DNA of 64,000 nt from Loktanella gaetbuli. Its GTDB lineage: Bacteria; Pseudomonadota; Alphaproteobacteria; Rhodobacterales; Rhodobacteraceae. The notes beneath the pieces were generated by a model, which saw only the letters and a program-made list of their open reading frames with translations, did no database searches and was not told the origin of the DNA. Each line of letters opens with the position of its first letter. The stretch's first letter is position 1. Below are positions 40,992-49,674 of the stretch, piece after piece. The stretch covers positions 372,001 through 436,000 of the forward strand of contig NZ_JAJATZ010000002.1 of assembly GCF_020531945.1 (NCBI RefSeq), in the 5' to 3' direction. Position numbers and translations under genes: made by a program.

Positions 40992-41695
40992 TGATGCGGG
41001 GGCTGATCGCAGGGCTGTCCCTTGCGGCGGCCCCCGCCGAGGCCTGCCGGCTCGCGCTGGTTCTGGCCATCGACGTGTCATCCTCGGTCGACGCGACCGA
41101 GGATGCATTGCAACGTCAGGGCCTTGCCGCGGCCCTGGTCGCACCAGAGGTGCAGGCGGCATTCTTTGCCTCGCCCGATCCGGTTGCGCTCTATGTCTTT
41201 GAATGGTCGGGCCGCTACAATCAGGTGGCACTCAGCGATTGGCGCATGATCGAAACGCCCGGTGACCTCGACGCTGTTGCAGCCGCCGTGTCGTCCAGCA
41301 TCCGCAGTCACAACGATTTTCCGACGGCCATGGGTTATGCGCTGGGGCATGCGGCGGGCGTACTAGAGGCAGGTCCAAGCTGTTTGTTCCAGACGATCGA
41401 CATGGCAGGCGACGGCATCAACAACGAGGGGTTCGGCCCGATCGACGCTTACAACGCCTTTCCCTTGGGTGACGTCACGGTCAACGGATTAGTCGTGAAC
41501 GCCGCTGATTTCGAGGGCGAGGTCAATCTGATCCCGTTCTACACGAACGAGGTCATCCGCGGACCCGGTGCATTCGTTGAAGTCGCCAACAGCTTTGCCG
41601 ATTACGAGACGGCGATGCGCCGCAAACTGGTCCGCGAACTGGGTGTCATCGGGTTAAGCGGCTGGCCCGTCATGACAAACAGATCGCCGTCTTAG
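40991..41695 (+). CDS. DUF1194 von Willebrand factor A domain protein, secreted
   Basis: 234 residues with a short signal peptide (MRGLIAGLSLAAAPAEA) and then a vWA-type domain: the metal-ion site DVSSSVD (about residues 27-33), SWxY-like EWSGRYNQVALSDW, TAMGYALG and DMAGDGINN. It matches DUF1194, a periplasmic family common in Rhodobacterales. Metal-dependent adhesion sites bind protein partners; the partner is unknown. Translation is coupled to gloA (TGATG), a pairing without evident functional logic. Confidence 0.88.
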   Translation: MMRGLIAGLSLAAAPAEACRLALVLAIDVSSSVDATEDALQRQGLAAALVAPEVQAAFFASPDPVALYVFEWSGRYNQVALSDWRMIETPGDLDAVAAAVSSSIRSHNDFPTAMGYALGHAAGVLEAGPSCLFQTIDMAGDGINNEGFGPIDAYNAFPLGDVTVNGLVVNAADFEGEVNLIPFYTNEVIRGPGAFVEVANSFADYETAMRRKLVRELGVIGLSGWPVMTNRSPS

Positions 41696-41719
41696 GCCCC
41701 CACCCGCCGGGCGGGGGCC
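41695..41719. terminator. GC hairpin between convergent DUF1194 and acs genes
   Basis: GGCCCCCACC and GGCGGGGGCC pair over 10 bp with one mismatch around a 5-base loop. No T-run is present, so efficiency is doubtful. Confidence 0.45.
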
Positions 41720-41726
41720 AGAGGCG

Positions 41727-43682
41727 TCAGCCCTTGTTCATCCGGTTGGCGATCAGATCATCGACCACCTCTGGTTCTGCGAGAGTCGATGTATCGCCCA
41801 GCGCGCCATAGTCGTTTTCCGCAATCTTGCGCAGGATACGGCGCATGATCTTGCCGGATCGCGTTTTCGGCAGGCCCGGCGCGAACTGGATCAGGTCAGG
41901 TTTGGCAATCGGCCCGATTTCCGCGCGGACCCAGTCGGACAGTTCCTTGCGCAGTTCTTCTGACGGGTCCTGACCCGCCATCAGCGACACATAGGCATAG
42001 ATGCCCTGCCCCTTGATGTCGTGCGGATAACCGACCACTGCGGCCTCGTTCACGGCCGTATGGGCGACCAGCGCGCTTTCGACTTCTGCCGTGCCCATGC
42101 GGTGGCCAGACACGTTGATCACGTCATCCACGCGGCCCGTGATCCAGTAATAGCCGTCGGCGTCGCGACGGCAGCCGTCGCCGGAGAAGAACATGTCCTT
42201 GTACTGGCTGAAATAGGTCATTTCGAACCGGTCGTGATCGCCCCAGATCGTGCGCATCTGACTGGGCCAGCTGTCCGCGATCGCCAGCACGCCTTCGGCC
42301 TCGGTCGTGGTGATTTCCTTGCCGGTCTCAGGTTCCAGCACCACGGGTTTCACACCAAAGAACGGCAGTGTCGCAGACCCCGGCTTGGTCGGCGTTGCAC
42401 CCGGCAGCGGCGTCAGAAGGTGCCCCCCGGTTTCCGTCTGCCACCAGGTATCGACGATGGGCACATTCCCGCCGCCGACCACGTCGTTGTACCAGTTCCA
42501 TGCCTCTGGATTGATCGGTTCGCCGACGGTTCCCAGCACCTTGAGCGCGCTCAGGTCGTATTTTTCGACAAAGGCGTTCCCCTTGCCCATCAGCGCCCGG
42601 ATGGCCGTGGGCGCGGTATAGAACTGGTTGACCTTGTGCTCTTCGCAGACCTGCCAGAACCGGCCCGCATCGGGATAGGTCGGCACGCCTTCGAACATCA
42701 GGGTGGTCGCGCCGTTCGCCAGCGGGCCATAGACGATATAGCTGTGGCCGGTCACCCAACCCACATCAGCCGTGCACCAGAACACATCGCCATCGTGATA
42801 GTCGAATGTGTACTGATGCGTCATGCTGGCATAGACCAGATAGCCGCCAGTGGTATGCACAACGCCCTTGGGCTGCCCGGTCGAGCCGGAGGTGTAGAGG
42901 ATGAACAGCGGGTCTTCTGCGTTCATCTCTTCGGGCGGGCAATCAGCACTGACGGTTTCTTCCATTTCGTGCAGCCAGACATCGCGCCCTGCGGTCATGG
43001 CAATGTCGCCACCCGTCCGCTTGACCACCAACATTTTCGAATCGACCGTTACCTTTTCAAATGCCTTGTCGGCGTTGACCTTCAGCGGGGTGTTTCTGCC
43101 GCCGCGCGGGGCCTCGTCAGCCGTGATCACGACCTTGGCCTCTGATCCATTGACGCGCGCTGCCAGTGCATCCGCGGAAAAACCCGCAAAGACGACCGAA
43201 TGGATCGCGCCAATCCGCGCACAGGCCAGCATCGCATAGGCCGCCTGCGGGATCATCGGCAGGTAGATCACGACCCGGTCCCCCTTGCCTACGCCCATCT
43301 CCTTGAGGACGTTGGCGAATTTCGACACATGCGCGTGCAACTGCTGATAGGTGATATGCTGCGCCCCAGCTTCGGGATCATCGGGTTCCCAGATGATCGC
43401 CGTCTGTGTGCCGCGCGTTGCCAGATGACGATCGATGCAATTGGCCGCGACATTCAGGCTGCCGTCCTCGAACCATTTGATGTCGATGTTGCCCGGGGCA
43501 AAGCTGGTGTTCTTGACCTTGGTATAGGGTGTCATCCAGTCCAGCCGCTTGCCATGCTCACCCCAGAACGCATCGGGATCCGCAACCGAGGCCGCATACA
43601 TCGCCTCGTATGTGGCGCGGTCTGCATGGGCACCAGCAGCCATTTCCGCGCTGGGTGCATAGGTCTTGTCGTTGTCGGCCAT
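41727..43682 (-). CDS. acs: acetate--CoA ligase (acetyl-CoA synthetase)
   Basis: Activates acetate to acetyl-CoA through an acetyl-adenylate. 651 residues is the family length. Adenylate-forming motifs: the P-loop-like YTSGSTGQPKGVVH (about residue 260), the CoA/AMP region WWQTETGGHLLTPLPGA, YFSGDGCRRDADGY, and the C-terminal catalytic lysine in KTRSGKIMRRILR that is acetylated in homologues. The intergenic region upstream (43683-43832) includes TTGTAAACAAT and abuts a TGTGTAAAGT motif at 43843-43852. Confidence 0.97.
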   Translation of the reverse strand: MADNDKTYAPSAEMAAGAHADRATYEAMYAASVADPDAFWGEHGKRLDWMTPYTKVKNTSFAPGNIDIKWFEDGSLNVAANCIDRHLATRGTQTAIIWEPDDPEAGAQHITYQQLHAHVSKFANVLKEMGVGKGDRVVIYLPMIPQAAYAMLACARIGAIHSVVFAGFSADALAARVNGSEAKVVITADEAPRGGRNTPLKVNADKAFEKVTVDSKMLVVKRTGGDIAMTAGRDVWLHEMEETVSADCPPEEMNAEDPLFILYTSGSTGQPKGVVHTTGGYLVYASMTHQYTFDYHDGDVFWCTADVGWVTGHSYIVYGPLANGATTLMFEGVPTYPDAGRFWQVCEEHKVNQFYTAPTAIRALMGKGNAFVEKYDLSALKVLGTVGEPINPEAWNWYNDVVGGGNVPIVDTWWQTETGGHLLTPLPGATPTKPGSATLPFFGVKPVVLEPETGKEITTTEAEGVLAIADSWPSQMRTIWGDHDRFEMTYFSQYKDMFFSGDGCRRDADGYYWITGRVDDVINVSGHRMGTAEVESALVAHTAVNEAAVVGYPHDIKGQGIYAYVSLMAGQDPSEELRKELSDWVRAEIGPIAKPDLIQFAPGLPKTRSGKIMRRILRKIAENDYGALGDTSTLAEPEVVDDLIANRMNKG

Positions 43683-43832
43683 GTCAGGTTTCCCCCCTTT
43701 GTAGTGCCCGCACTCCTCCCGGCTGTTCCCCGGTTGCGGTCGTTCGACTTCGCGTCATCATGAGCAAGAGCGTAGGGAATCCAAGCGGGCGGTGCCAGAG
43801 CATCGCACCTCTTGTAAACAATCGGGATCGAT

Positions 43833-44363
43833 TTGACCAAAGTGTGTAAAGTTAATTACAACGCGCCGCCCGTGGCGGATGCCATCATTGTCCTGGGCGC
43901 AGCAGTCTGGGCCAGCGGTCCCTCGCCAACCCTGCAAAGGCGGGCACGACATGCGGCGGCGCTGTTCCATGCAGGTCGTGCCCCACTGATCGTTGCGACA
44001 GGCGGATTGGGCCTGCACCCGCCAACCGAAGCCATGGCAATCACTGATATCCTGATTTCGCAAGGCGTGCCTGCCACAGCCATCATCCAGGAAGACAGAT
44101 CCACAACTACACTGGAAAACCTTGGTTTTTCCCGAAAACTGTTGGGCCCGGACACCCGGACAGTCATCATCGTGACCGACCGGACTCACGCACCCCGTGC
44201 GCGACTGACCGCGAGACACCTTGGCTATACGGCAACCACCATGTCGCCCAGTCTGCGCGGCGGACACCCGCGCATCATACTGCGCCAGACGATCAGAGAG
44301 TTTTTCGCATACCCGGCCTATGCACTGCGATTACGCATACGTGGGAAGGACACGGAAATTTAA
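43833..44363 (+). CDS. YdcF/SanA-like DUF218 protein
   Basis: About 176 residues of the DUF218 (YdcF/ElyC/SanA) fold. Visible blocks are DAIIVLGAAVWASGP, ARHAAALFHAGRAPLIVATGG, EDRSTTTLENLGFSR and VIIVTDRTHAPRARLTARHLG. Family members have roles in envelope polysaccharide or vancomycin barrier functions, or bind S-adenosylmethionine (YdcF). No membrane anchor is visible. The start is uncertain: TTG 43833, GTG 43842, or GTG 43872, which would give a start right before DAIIVLG; TTGACC at 43833 also looks like a -35 element. Confidence 0.8.
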   Translation: MTKVCKVNYNAPPVADAIIVLGAAVWASGPSPTLQRRARHAAALFHAGRAPLIVATGGLGLHPPTEAMAITDILISQGVPATAIIQEDRSTTTLENLGFSRKLLGPDTRTVIIVTDRTHAPRARLTARHLGYTATTMSPSLRGGHPRIILRQTIREFFAYPAYALRLRIRGKDTEI

Positions 44364-44370
44364 TGCCGCG

Positions 44371-44385
44371 TTAATTCGAAATTAA
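44371..44385 (+). promoter_or_regulatory. candidate CtrA binding site (TTAA-N7-TTAA)
   Basis: TTAATTCGAAATTAA has two TTAA half-sites spaced by exactly 7 bases and continues into CCC. It sits 36 bases before the start of the outer-membrane barrel gene. The motif is also almost palindromic. One chance occurrence in 64 kb of GC-rich DNA is possible. Confidence 0.4.
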
Positions 44386-44421
44386 CCCTGACCCAGGATC
44401 GTCGCCACACGGAGAATGGTG

Positions 44422-45090
44422 ATGAAAATCCTGCTGATCTGGGTGTCCTGTCTCGCGGGCCTGCAATCAGCGGCCCATGCGGGCCCGTGGCCACGCGAAG
44501 AAGGTCATACCTTTATTGCGGCAGGCGGAAATTTCCTGCTGTCCGACGGCGCGGAATTGCCGGTCCATTATGACCCGACGCTCTATGTCGAATATGGTCT
44601 GCGGCCAGAACTGACCGTCGGTCTCGATTTTTACTCAGCCGACAAGGGACGCATTTATTCGGCCTTTAGTTTCGCGGCCATTCCGGCAAACAGCCTCGAT
44701 GCCGACCTCAAATCCATGTTGTCCTTTGGCATCGGATACCGCCGCAATGCCGACGGCAGCGAGGAATTGCTGACCCGCATCGGGTTGTCACTGGGGCAAT
44801 CGACGCCCAACGGCTGGCTCGCATTTGACGGTAACATCACCTACGGCGCAATCGACCAGACCTTTCGGCCCAAAGCCGATTTCACATGGGGGCGGTCGTG
44901 GTCCGACCAATGGACCACGACGCTTCAGGTGCAAACAGGACAAGGGTTTTCAGACGACCATTACGCCAAGGTCAGCCCCACCCTGATCTACACCATCAAC
45001 GAACGCTACAGGGTCAATCTCGGCTCGGTTCACGCGCTGACAGGAGACCGCGGCAGCGCGCTCAAGATCGAGACCTGGATCCAGTTCTAG
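44422..45090 (+). CDS. putative outer-membrane beta-barrel protein
   Basis: 222 residues: signal peptide MKILLIWVSCLAGLQSAAHA, then alternating short beta segments such as HTFIAAGGNFLLSDG, TLYVEYGLRPELTVGLDFYS, TRIGLSLGQSTPNGWLAFDG and a terminal aromatic IETWIQF, all typical of a small transmembrane barrel. No domain family is recognised with confidence. ATG 44422 is chosen because GGAGA is 6 bases upstream; ATG 44416 sits too close to it. A candidate CtrA box lies upstream, and the stop is 2 bases from that of the convergent beta-helix gene. Confidence 0.75.
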   Translation: MKILLIWVSCLAGLQSAAHAGPWPREEGHTFIAAGGNFLLSDGAELPVHYDPTLYVEYGLRPELTVGLDFYSADKGRIYSAFSFAAIPANSLDADLKSMLSFGIGYRRNADGSEELLTRIGLSLGQSTPNGWLAFDGNITYGAIDQTFRPKADFTWGRSWSDQWTTTLQVQTGQGFSDDHYAKVSPTLIYTINERYRVNLGSVHALTGDRGSALKIETWIQF

Positions 45091-45092
45091 GA

Positions 45093-47381
45093 TTACACCG
45101 GATTGTCCATCCGCACAGTATAGCGCACAGCCCCCCGCACACTGCGTTCGAACGCAAAACGTAGATCGCGGCTGTCGTTGCTGTAGCTCGTTTCGATCCA
45201 CGGCATATCGTTGACGTTCGCCCCGTCACCGGTCCGCAAGGCTTGCACCATCGCGAGACCGTCGATCGTGCGTGCATGCCCCCTGAACGGCAAATACGGG
45301 TCAGTGCGTGCAACCCAGTTTGACGCCGCCGTGTTCTGCGTATGGATCAGCGATGCCGGGTTATAGACCGGCTCTTCGATACCATTGTAGGTATTCGCGT
45401 CGATCGTGATCTGTCGCATCCGGGTCAGATCCAATCCCGCGAACGTGGTGTCGACCCCTTCCATCCGGTCGATCTTGCCGTTCACGGCGCGGAACACATT
45501 CCCCGTCATCGAAAACCCTTGGACGAAATGACCGGGCCCATAGGGCTTGATCCGCAGAAAATTGAACCCGGTCGTGGCATTCAGAGCGATGAAATGATTG
45601 CCGGTGATGGTCAGCCCGCCAAAGGAAAACTGGTTCACGAATTCCGGCTCGGATTCATATTCGTTCGTCCACTCGATCCAGCCGTTGTCGATATAGTTGC
45701 CTGTCACGACAGACCGACAGTTGGGTGTTGCAAAAATCAGTCCGGCAACGCGAACGCCACCCGTGACACTATCACCATTGAACCAATGGTTTGCCGTGAT
45801 CGTCGTACCACCGCCACCGATCACGGCGAAATGCTTGAACAGCGCGCAGCGATTGTCGCGGATCTTGACGTCCTCGGCGTTTGTATTCAGCGCGATCGTT
45901 GTCCGGTCCTGGACCCGCAGCCCCTGTTCGTTCGAATTGAACTGGCAACGGTCGATCATCATGCCCTGACAGCCCCGACCCGGAGAGGTGATCCCCCGAT
46001 CCTTTGGCCGGGTGACAAAGCAGTCGCGGACGTGAAACGTCAGCCCCTCGGGTGCCATCAGGATGCCGCTGGCCAGTCCTGCGCATTGGAATTCGATATC
46101 GTCCAACACGAACTGCGCAAGATCGGCATAGCCCGAGAAATCCAGCAGGTATTTGAACCGGGTAAAGGTAAAGGTCTGCGATCCGACGGCATCATGCAGC
46201 GGCTGGCTCAGCTCTAGGGTACGGGCACCGACGTTAATCGCACGCACATAAATTTCACGTCCGACACCGGCCCCGCTGACCAGTGATCCCAGCTGAATAT
46301 TTGCGATATTCGTCACATTCGTCAGCCGCCTATCGGCACTTCGGTCATAGGTTCCGGCCGAAGTCACCACATCCGTATCCCAGGCGGTGGTATTCGCAGG
46401 CTGAAACTGACCGTTGCGCACGACGCGGCGTGTCGCGAACACCTGCCGCGTCGGATCGCATGCCTGCATGTCAAGCGGCCCGTTCAGCGTCACCCTGATG
46501 CCGCACATATCCAGCGACTCGTGATCCGAGAAATTCAGCAAGGCCTGGTAGGCTTTTCTGAACGCCTGTTCCTCGTCGCCAAATGCCTCGACATAGGCGC
46601 GCAGATCATATCCGTTTTGCAGGATAAAGCGGCGGTCGTCAGGCTGGGTCACAGTCCCTTCGAACCGGATCTTGCTTTGGATACTGACATCGTTTTCCAG
46701 ATGATAGACACCTGCCGGGACCAAAATTTCGCGCCCCTGCGCCGCACTGTCAGCCGCCTCGAAGGCGGCGGAATCGTCGGTAATTCCATCGCCCCTGGCA
46801 CCGTAGTCGCGCACATCGACCATCGACATCAGGTCCCGCAGAAAGGCGACCGTGAAATCCTCGATCACGATATCATCGATCCGCACCAGACCGCCGGACG
46901 GGCCGACCAGATCAATGCCAAAGTGGCCGTAGATGGCGTCCAGCCAGACCAGATCGACGCCGGCGCGCGCGCCCGTCCCGACGATGGCGCTCACTTCGAC
47001 AACCTCGCCATAGCGGGTCAGTTGCGTCTGCGGCCCTGTCGTAAGCGGAACATTGGCCGCCCCGCCACCTGCCACACCAGCATAACCCGCGACCCGCACG
47101 GCAGGCAGCGGCCCCGCCACCGCCTTGACCCGCGCCGTGATCCGCAGATAGCAACCGCGCAACAGAGGCGTCTCGGCCATGTAGCGCAGGCTCTGGACCG
47201 TCCCGGTTTTCTGAACTTCCAGACAGCCCCCGAAATCCTGATCCGATGGCACGAAGACACCTGTCCCGCTGGTGGCATAGGTGTCGCTGCCGGGGGTGCC
47301 GTCGCCGCTTGACCAGACCGAGAGGCCTGCCGCAAACGGCAGCGGCTGAAACACGATTCCGTCGGTAATTGCCTTGTTCAT
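45093..47381 (-). CDS. large right-handed beta-helix protein (pectate-lyase-3/GH28-related)
   Basis: 762 residues. Residues 1-185 look like a beta-sandwich module (YLRITARVKAVAGPLPAVRVAGY). At residues 188-207 VDVRDYGARGDGITDDSAAF is the entry of the Pectate_lyase_3 domain, followed by a long parallel beta-helix with repeated V-T-N/I-N turns (KIRDNRCALFKHF, CRSVVTGNYIDNGW, LTITGNHFIALN, FSMTGNVFRAV). The N-terminus has no signal peptide, which is odd for a polysaccharide-active protein; export by another route, or a tailspike-like role, is possible. Some roseobacters seem to have similar proteins (memory only). Translation may be controlled by a leader stem. Confidence 0.82.
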   Translation of the reverse strand: MNKAITDGIVFQPLPFAAGLSVWSSGDGTPGSDTYATSGTGVFVPSDQDFGGCLEVQKTGTVQSLRYMAETPLLRGCYLRITARVKAVAGPLPAVRVAGYAGVAGGGAANVPLTTGPQTQLTRYGEVVEVSAIVGTGARAGVDLVWLDAIYGHFGIDLVGPSGGLVRIDDIVIEDFTVAFLRDLMSMVDVRDYGARGDGITDDSAAFEAADSAAQGREILVPAGVYHLENDVSIQSKIRFEGTVTQPDDRRFILQNGYDLRAYVEAFGDEEQAFRKAYQALLNFSDHESLDMCGIRVTLNGPLDMQACDPTRQVFATRRVVRNGQFQPANTTAWDTDVVTSAGTYDRSADRRLTNVTNIANIQLGSLVSGAGVGREIYVRAINVGARTLELSQPLHDAVGSQTFTFTRFKYLLDFSGYADLAQFVLDDIEFQCAGLASGILMAPEGLTFHVRDCFVTRPKDRGITSPGRGCQGMMIDRCQFNSNEQGLRVQDRTTIALNTNAEDVKIRDNRCALFKHFAVIGGGGTTITANHWFNGDSVTGGVRVAGLIFATPNCRSVVTGNYIDNGWIEWTNEYESEPEFVNQFSFGGLTITGNHFIALNATTGFNFLRIKPYGPGHFVQGFSMTGNVFRAVNGKIDRMEGVDTTFAGLDLTRMRQITIDANTYNGIEEPVYNPASLIHTQNTAASNWVARTDPYLPFRGHARTIDGLAMVQALRTGDGANVNDMPWIETSYSNDSRDLRFAFERSVRGAVRYTVRMDNPV

Positions 47382-47438
47382 AACCTATCCTTTGCGCAAG
47401 CCGGATCGACCCGGTCGTCACGCAGGCAATAGGTTATG
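47379..47438 (-). promoter_or_regulatory. inverted repeat enclosing the start codon of the beta-helix gene
   Basis: CATAACCTAT (47379-47388) and ATAGGTTATG (47429-47438) are exact inverted copies 40 bases apart. In the minus-strand mRNA the upstream copy CAUAACCUAU can pair with AUAGGUUAUG, which covers the spacer and AUG next to the Shine-Dalgarno AAAGGA. A small CCGG hairpin lies in the 40-base loop. Confidence 0.5.
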
Positions 47439-47484
47439 GGACGTTAATCAGACCCGTGGGGACCGCACGCACAAGCGGCAACAC

Positions 47485-47919
47485 TCAGACCCCGACATCG
47501 GGCAGCGGCAGCACGGACACGCCGTCGATCTTCCACGCACCGTCAATCTGTATCATCGCGTATTCCAGCATGTGCAGCCCGCCCGATGCATCCTGTATCA
47601 TCACCTGTTGCAGGATGCGGGCCCCCAGATCTTGCTGGGCGACAAAACGCGATGACGAGTTGTTCCAGACCATCGGATAGCCTTGGCTGACCATCCGGCC
47701 AAAGTTTTCAGGCCCGCCGAACAGACGCTGGATCATGGGACTGGCATAGGTGAATGCCAGATCGACATCGCGATCGCGCAATGCATCCAATTGGTTTGTA
47801 ATGACATCCTCGATGCCCTGCACAGCGGTCACAGGTGCCTCAGATGGGGCCGCAACCTGTGCCTGCACAGGCCCGGCCAACGCACCAACCACCAAAATTG
47901 CCATCAATTCAACGCGCAT
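47485..47919 (-). CDS. DUF4864 domain protein, secreted
   Basis: 144 residues with a signal peptide (MRVELMAILVVGALAGPVQA) and a DUF4864 body: VITNQLDALRDRDVDLAFTYASPMIQ, FGRMVSQGYPMVW and LEYAMIQIDGAWKIDGVSVLP. The fold is NTF2-like (SnoaL-type cone) and the protein is presumably periplasmic. Function unknown. It lies between lysS and the beta-helix gene on the same strand, with gaps of 63 and 103 bases, so an operon is uncertain. Confidence 0.88.
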   Translation of the reverse strand: MRVELMAILVVGALAGPVQAQVAAPSEAPVTAVQGIEDVITNQLDALRDRDVDLAFTYASPMIQRLFGGPENFGRMVSQGYPMVWNNSSSRFVAQQDLGARILQQVMIQDASGGLHMLEYAMIQIDGAWKIDGVSVLPLPDVGV

Positions 47920-47982
47920 GTCTTTTCCCCCGTGTCCAATATCAAATCAGACACGGTCGAAATCGCCAAAGGGTTTCGTCTG

Positions 47983-49563
47983 TCAGACTTGCTGCAAATC
48001 GCCGCGCAAGGCAGCTTCGATCAGGGCGATTGTCTCATCCACACCATAAAGCGCGATGAAACCGCCAAACCGTGGCCCCTGACTGGCACCCAGCAAAATC
48101 TCATACAGTGCCGTAAACCAGTCGCGCAGCGGGTCGAACCCATGCGCCTTGCCAACAGCAAAGACCTCGGATTGCAATCCTTCGGCGTCCAGACCGCCGT
48201 CCCATTGGCGCAAACGCTGTACCAGATCGTCCAACGCCGCTTCTTCTCGCTCATCTGGTGCGCGATAGACTTTCTTGGGTTTGACGAAATCATTGTAGTA
48301 CTGCACCGCGAACCCGGCTGCCTGATCCAGTTGCGGATGCGTTGCGGCGCTTGCCTCCGGCGCATAGCGCTGGATAAAGCCCCATAGCGTTTCCTTGTCC
48401 TCTGCGCCCGACACGCTGGCCAGGTTCAGCAACATGGAAAACGGCACCACCATATCGGACGCGGGCACGTTATGCCCGTGAATATGGAACACCGGATTGT
48501 TCAGGCGCGCAGCCTCGTCCTGATCGGCATAGGCCCGCAACTGCTGATGATATTCATCAACAGCCTTGGGGATCACATCGAAATGCATCCGCTTTGCGGT
48601 CTTGGGCTTGAGGTACATGAAATAGCTTAGTGTTTCAGTCGCCGCATAGGTCAGCCACTCGTCGATGGTCAGGCCGTTGCCACTGGTCTTGGAAATCTTG
48701 TGGCCCTGATCGTCCAGAAACAGCTCGTAGGTGAAATGCTCGGGCGCGCGTCCGCCCAAGACCCGGCAAATCCCGTCATAGATCGGCGTGTTGGCGGCGT
48801 GATCCTTGCCGTACATCTCGAAATCGACATCCAGCGCAGCCCAGCGCGCGCCAAAATCGGGCTTCCACTGCAATTTCACATTTCCGCCCGTGACGGGCAA
48901 CGTAACATCAGTGCCGTCCTCGTCAGCAAAGGTAATCATGCCATCCGGCGTCACCTCTTTCATCGGGACATACAAAACGCGCCCGGTCGCCGGGCTGATC
49001 GGCAGAAAGATCGAATAGGTTTCCCGACGCTCTTCTCTCAGGGACTTCAGCATGATCTTCATGATGTCGTCATAGCGCACGGCGCTGCGCAGCAGGATCT
49101 CGTCCATTTTTCCGGACTGGTAATATTCCGTCGAACTGGCGAATTCGTATTCGAAACCAAAGGTATCGAGAAAATTGTTCAATCGCGCGTTCATGTGCGC
49201 GCCAAAGCTGCCATGCGTTCCGAACGGGTCGGGCACGGCAGTCAGTGGACGCTGCATGTAGGGTTCCAAAGCCGCAGGATCCGGGACATTGCCGGGGATC
49301 TTGCGCATCCCGTCCATGTCATCGGAAAAACACAGCAACTTTGTCGGGATGTCGCTGATGACCTCAAAGGCACGACGCACCATTGTTGTCCGGCCCACTT
49401 CTCCGAACGTGCCAATGTGCGGCAGACCGGACGGCCCATAGCCTGTCTCGAACAGGACATAACCTTTTTCGGGGTCCTTTTTGTCGTACCGTTTGAGCAC
49501 ACGGCGTGCCTCTTCGAACGGCCAGGCCTTCGATGTCATTGCAGCGTCACGGAATGTGCTCAT
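47983..49563 (-). CDS. lysS: lysine--tRNA ligase, class I
   Basis: Charges tRNA-Lys. Unlike the class II LysRS of most bacteria this is the class I (archaeal-type) enzyme, also known from alphaproteobacteria and spirochetes. Its 526 residues carry the HIGH-like signature PSGLPHIGTFGEV near residue 45 and the KMSKS-like loop KISKTSGNG near residue 290, with the C-terminal helical anticodon-binding region after about residue 350. A class II gene is not in the window. Confidence 0.96.
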   Translation of the reverse strand: MSTFRDAAMTSKAWPFEEARRVLKRYDKKDPEKGYVLFETGYGPSGLPHIGTFGEVGRTTMVRRAFEVISDIPTKLLCFSDDMDGMRKIPGNVPDPAALEPYMQRPLTAVPDPFGTHGSFGAHMNARLNNFLDTFGFEYEFASSTEYYQSGKMDEILLRSAVRYDDIMKIMLKSLREERRETYSIFLPISPATGRVLYVPMKEVTPDGMITFADEDGTDVTLPVTGGNVKLQWKPDFGARWAALDVDFEMYGKDHAANTPIYDGICRVLGGRAPEHFTYELFLDDQGHKISKTSGNGLTIDEWLTYAATETLSYFMYLKPKTAKRMHFDVIPKAVDEYHQQLRAYADQDEAARLNNPVFHIHGHNVPASDMVVPFSMLLNLASVSGAEDKETLWGFIQRYAPEASAATHPQLDQAAGFAVQYYNDFVKPKKVYRAPDEREEAALDDLVQRLRQWDGGLDAEGLQSEVFAVGKAHGFDPLRDWFTALYEILLGASQGPRFGGFIALYGVDETIALIEAALRGDLQQV

Positions 49564-49674
49564 GGTTGGTCTCTCTTGTAGTCACAGCGGGTTGCGGTGA
49601 TGCAGGCGCCTCACTATTGCGAGGGGGGCTTGGCGTCAATAAATGCCAATCACACGCATTCGAAAGGGGATAAC

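Noticed and set aside
45093..47381. Beta-helix protein as prophage tailspike
   Set aside because: No phage structural, integrase or lysis genes nearby, so a prophage is not supported; kept only as an unusual protein.
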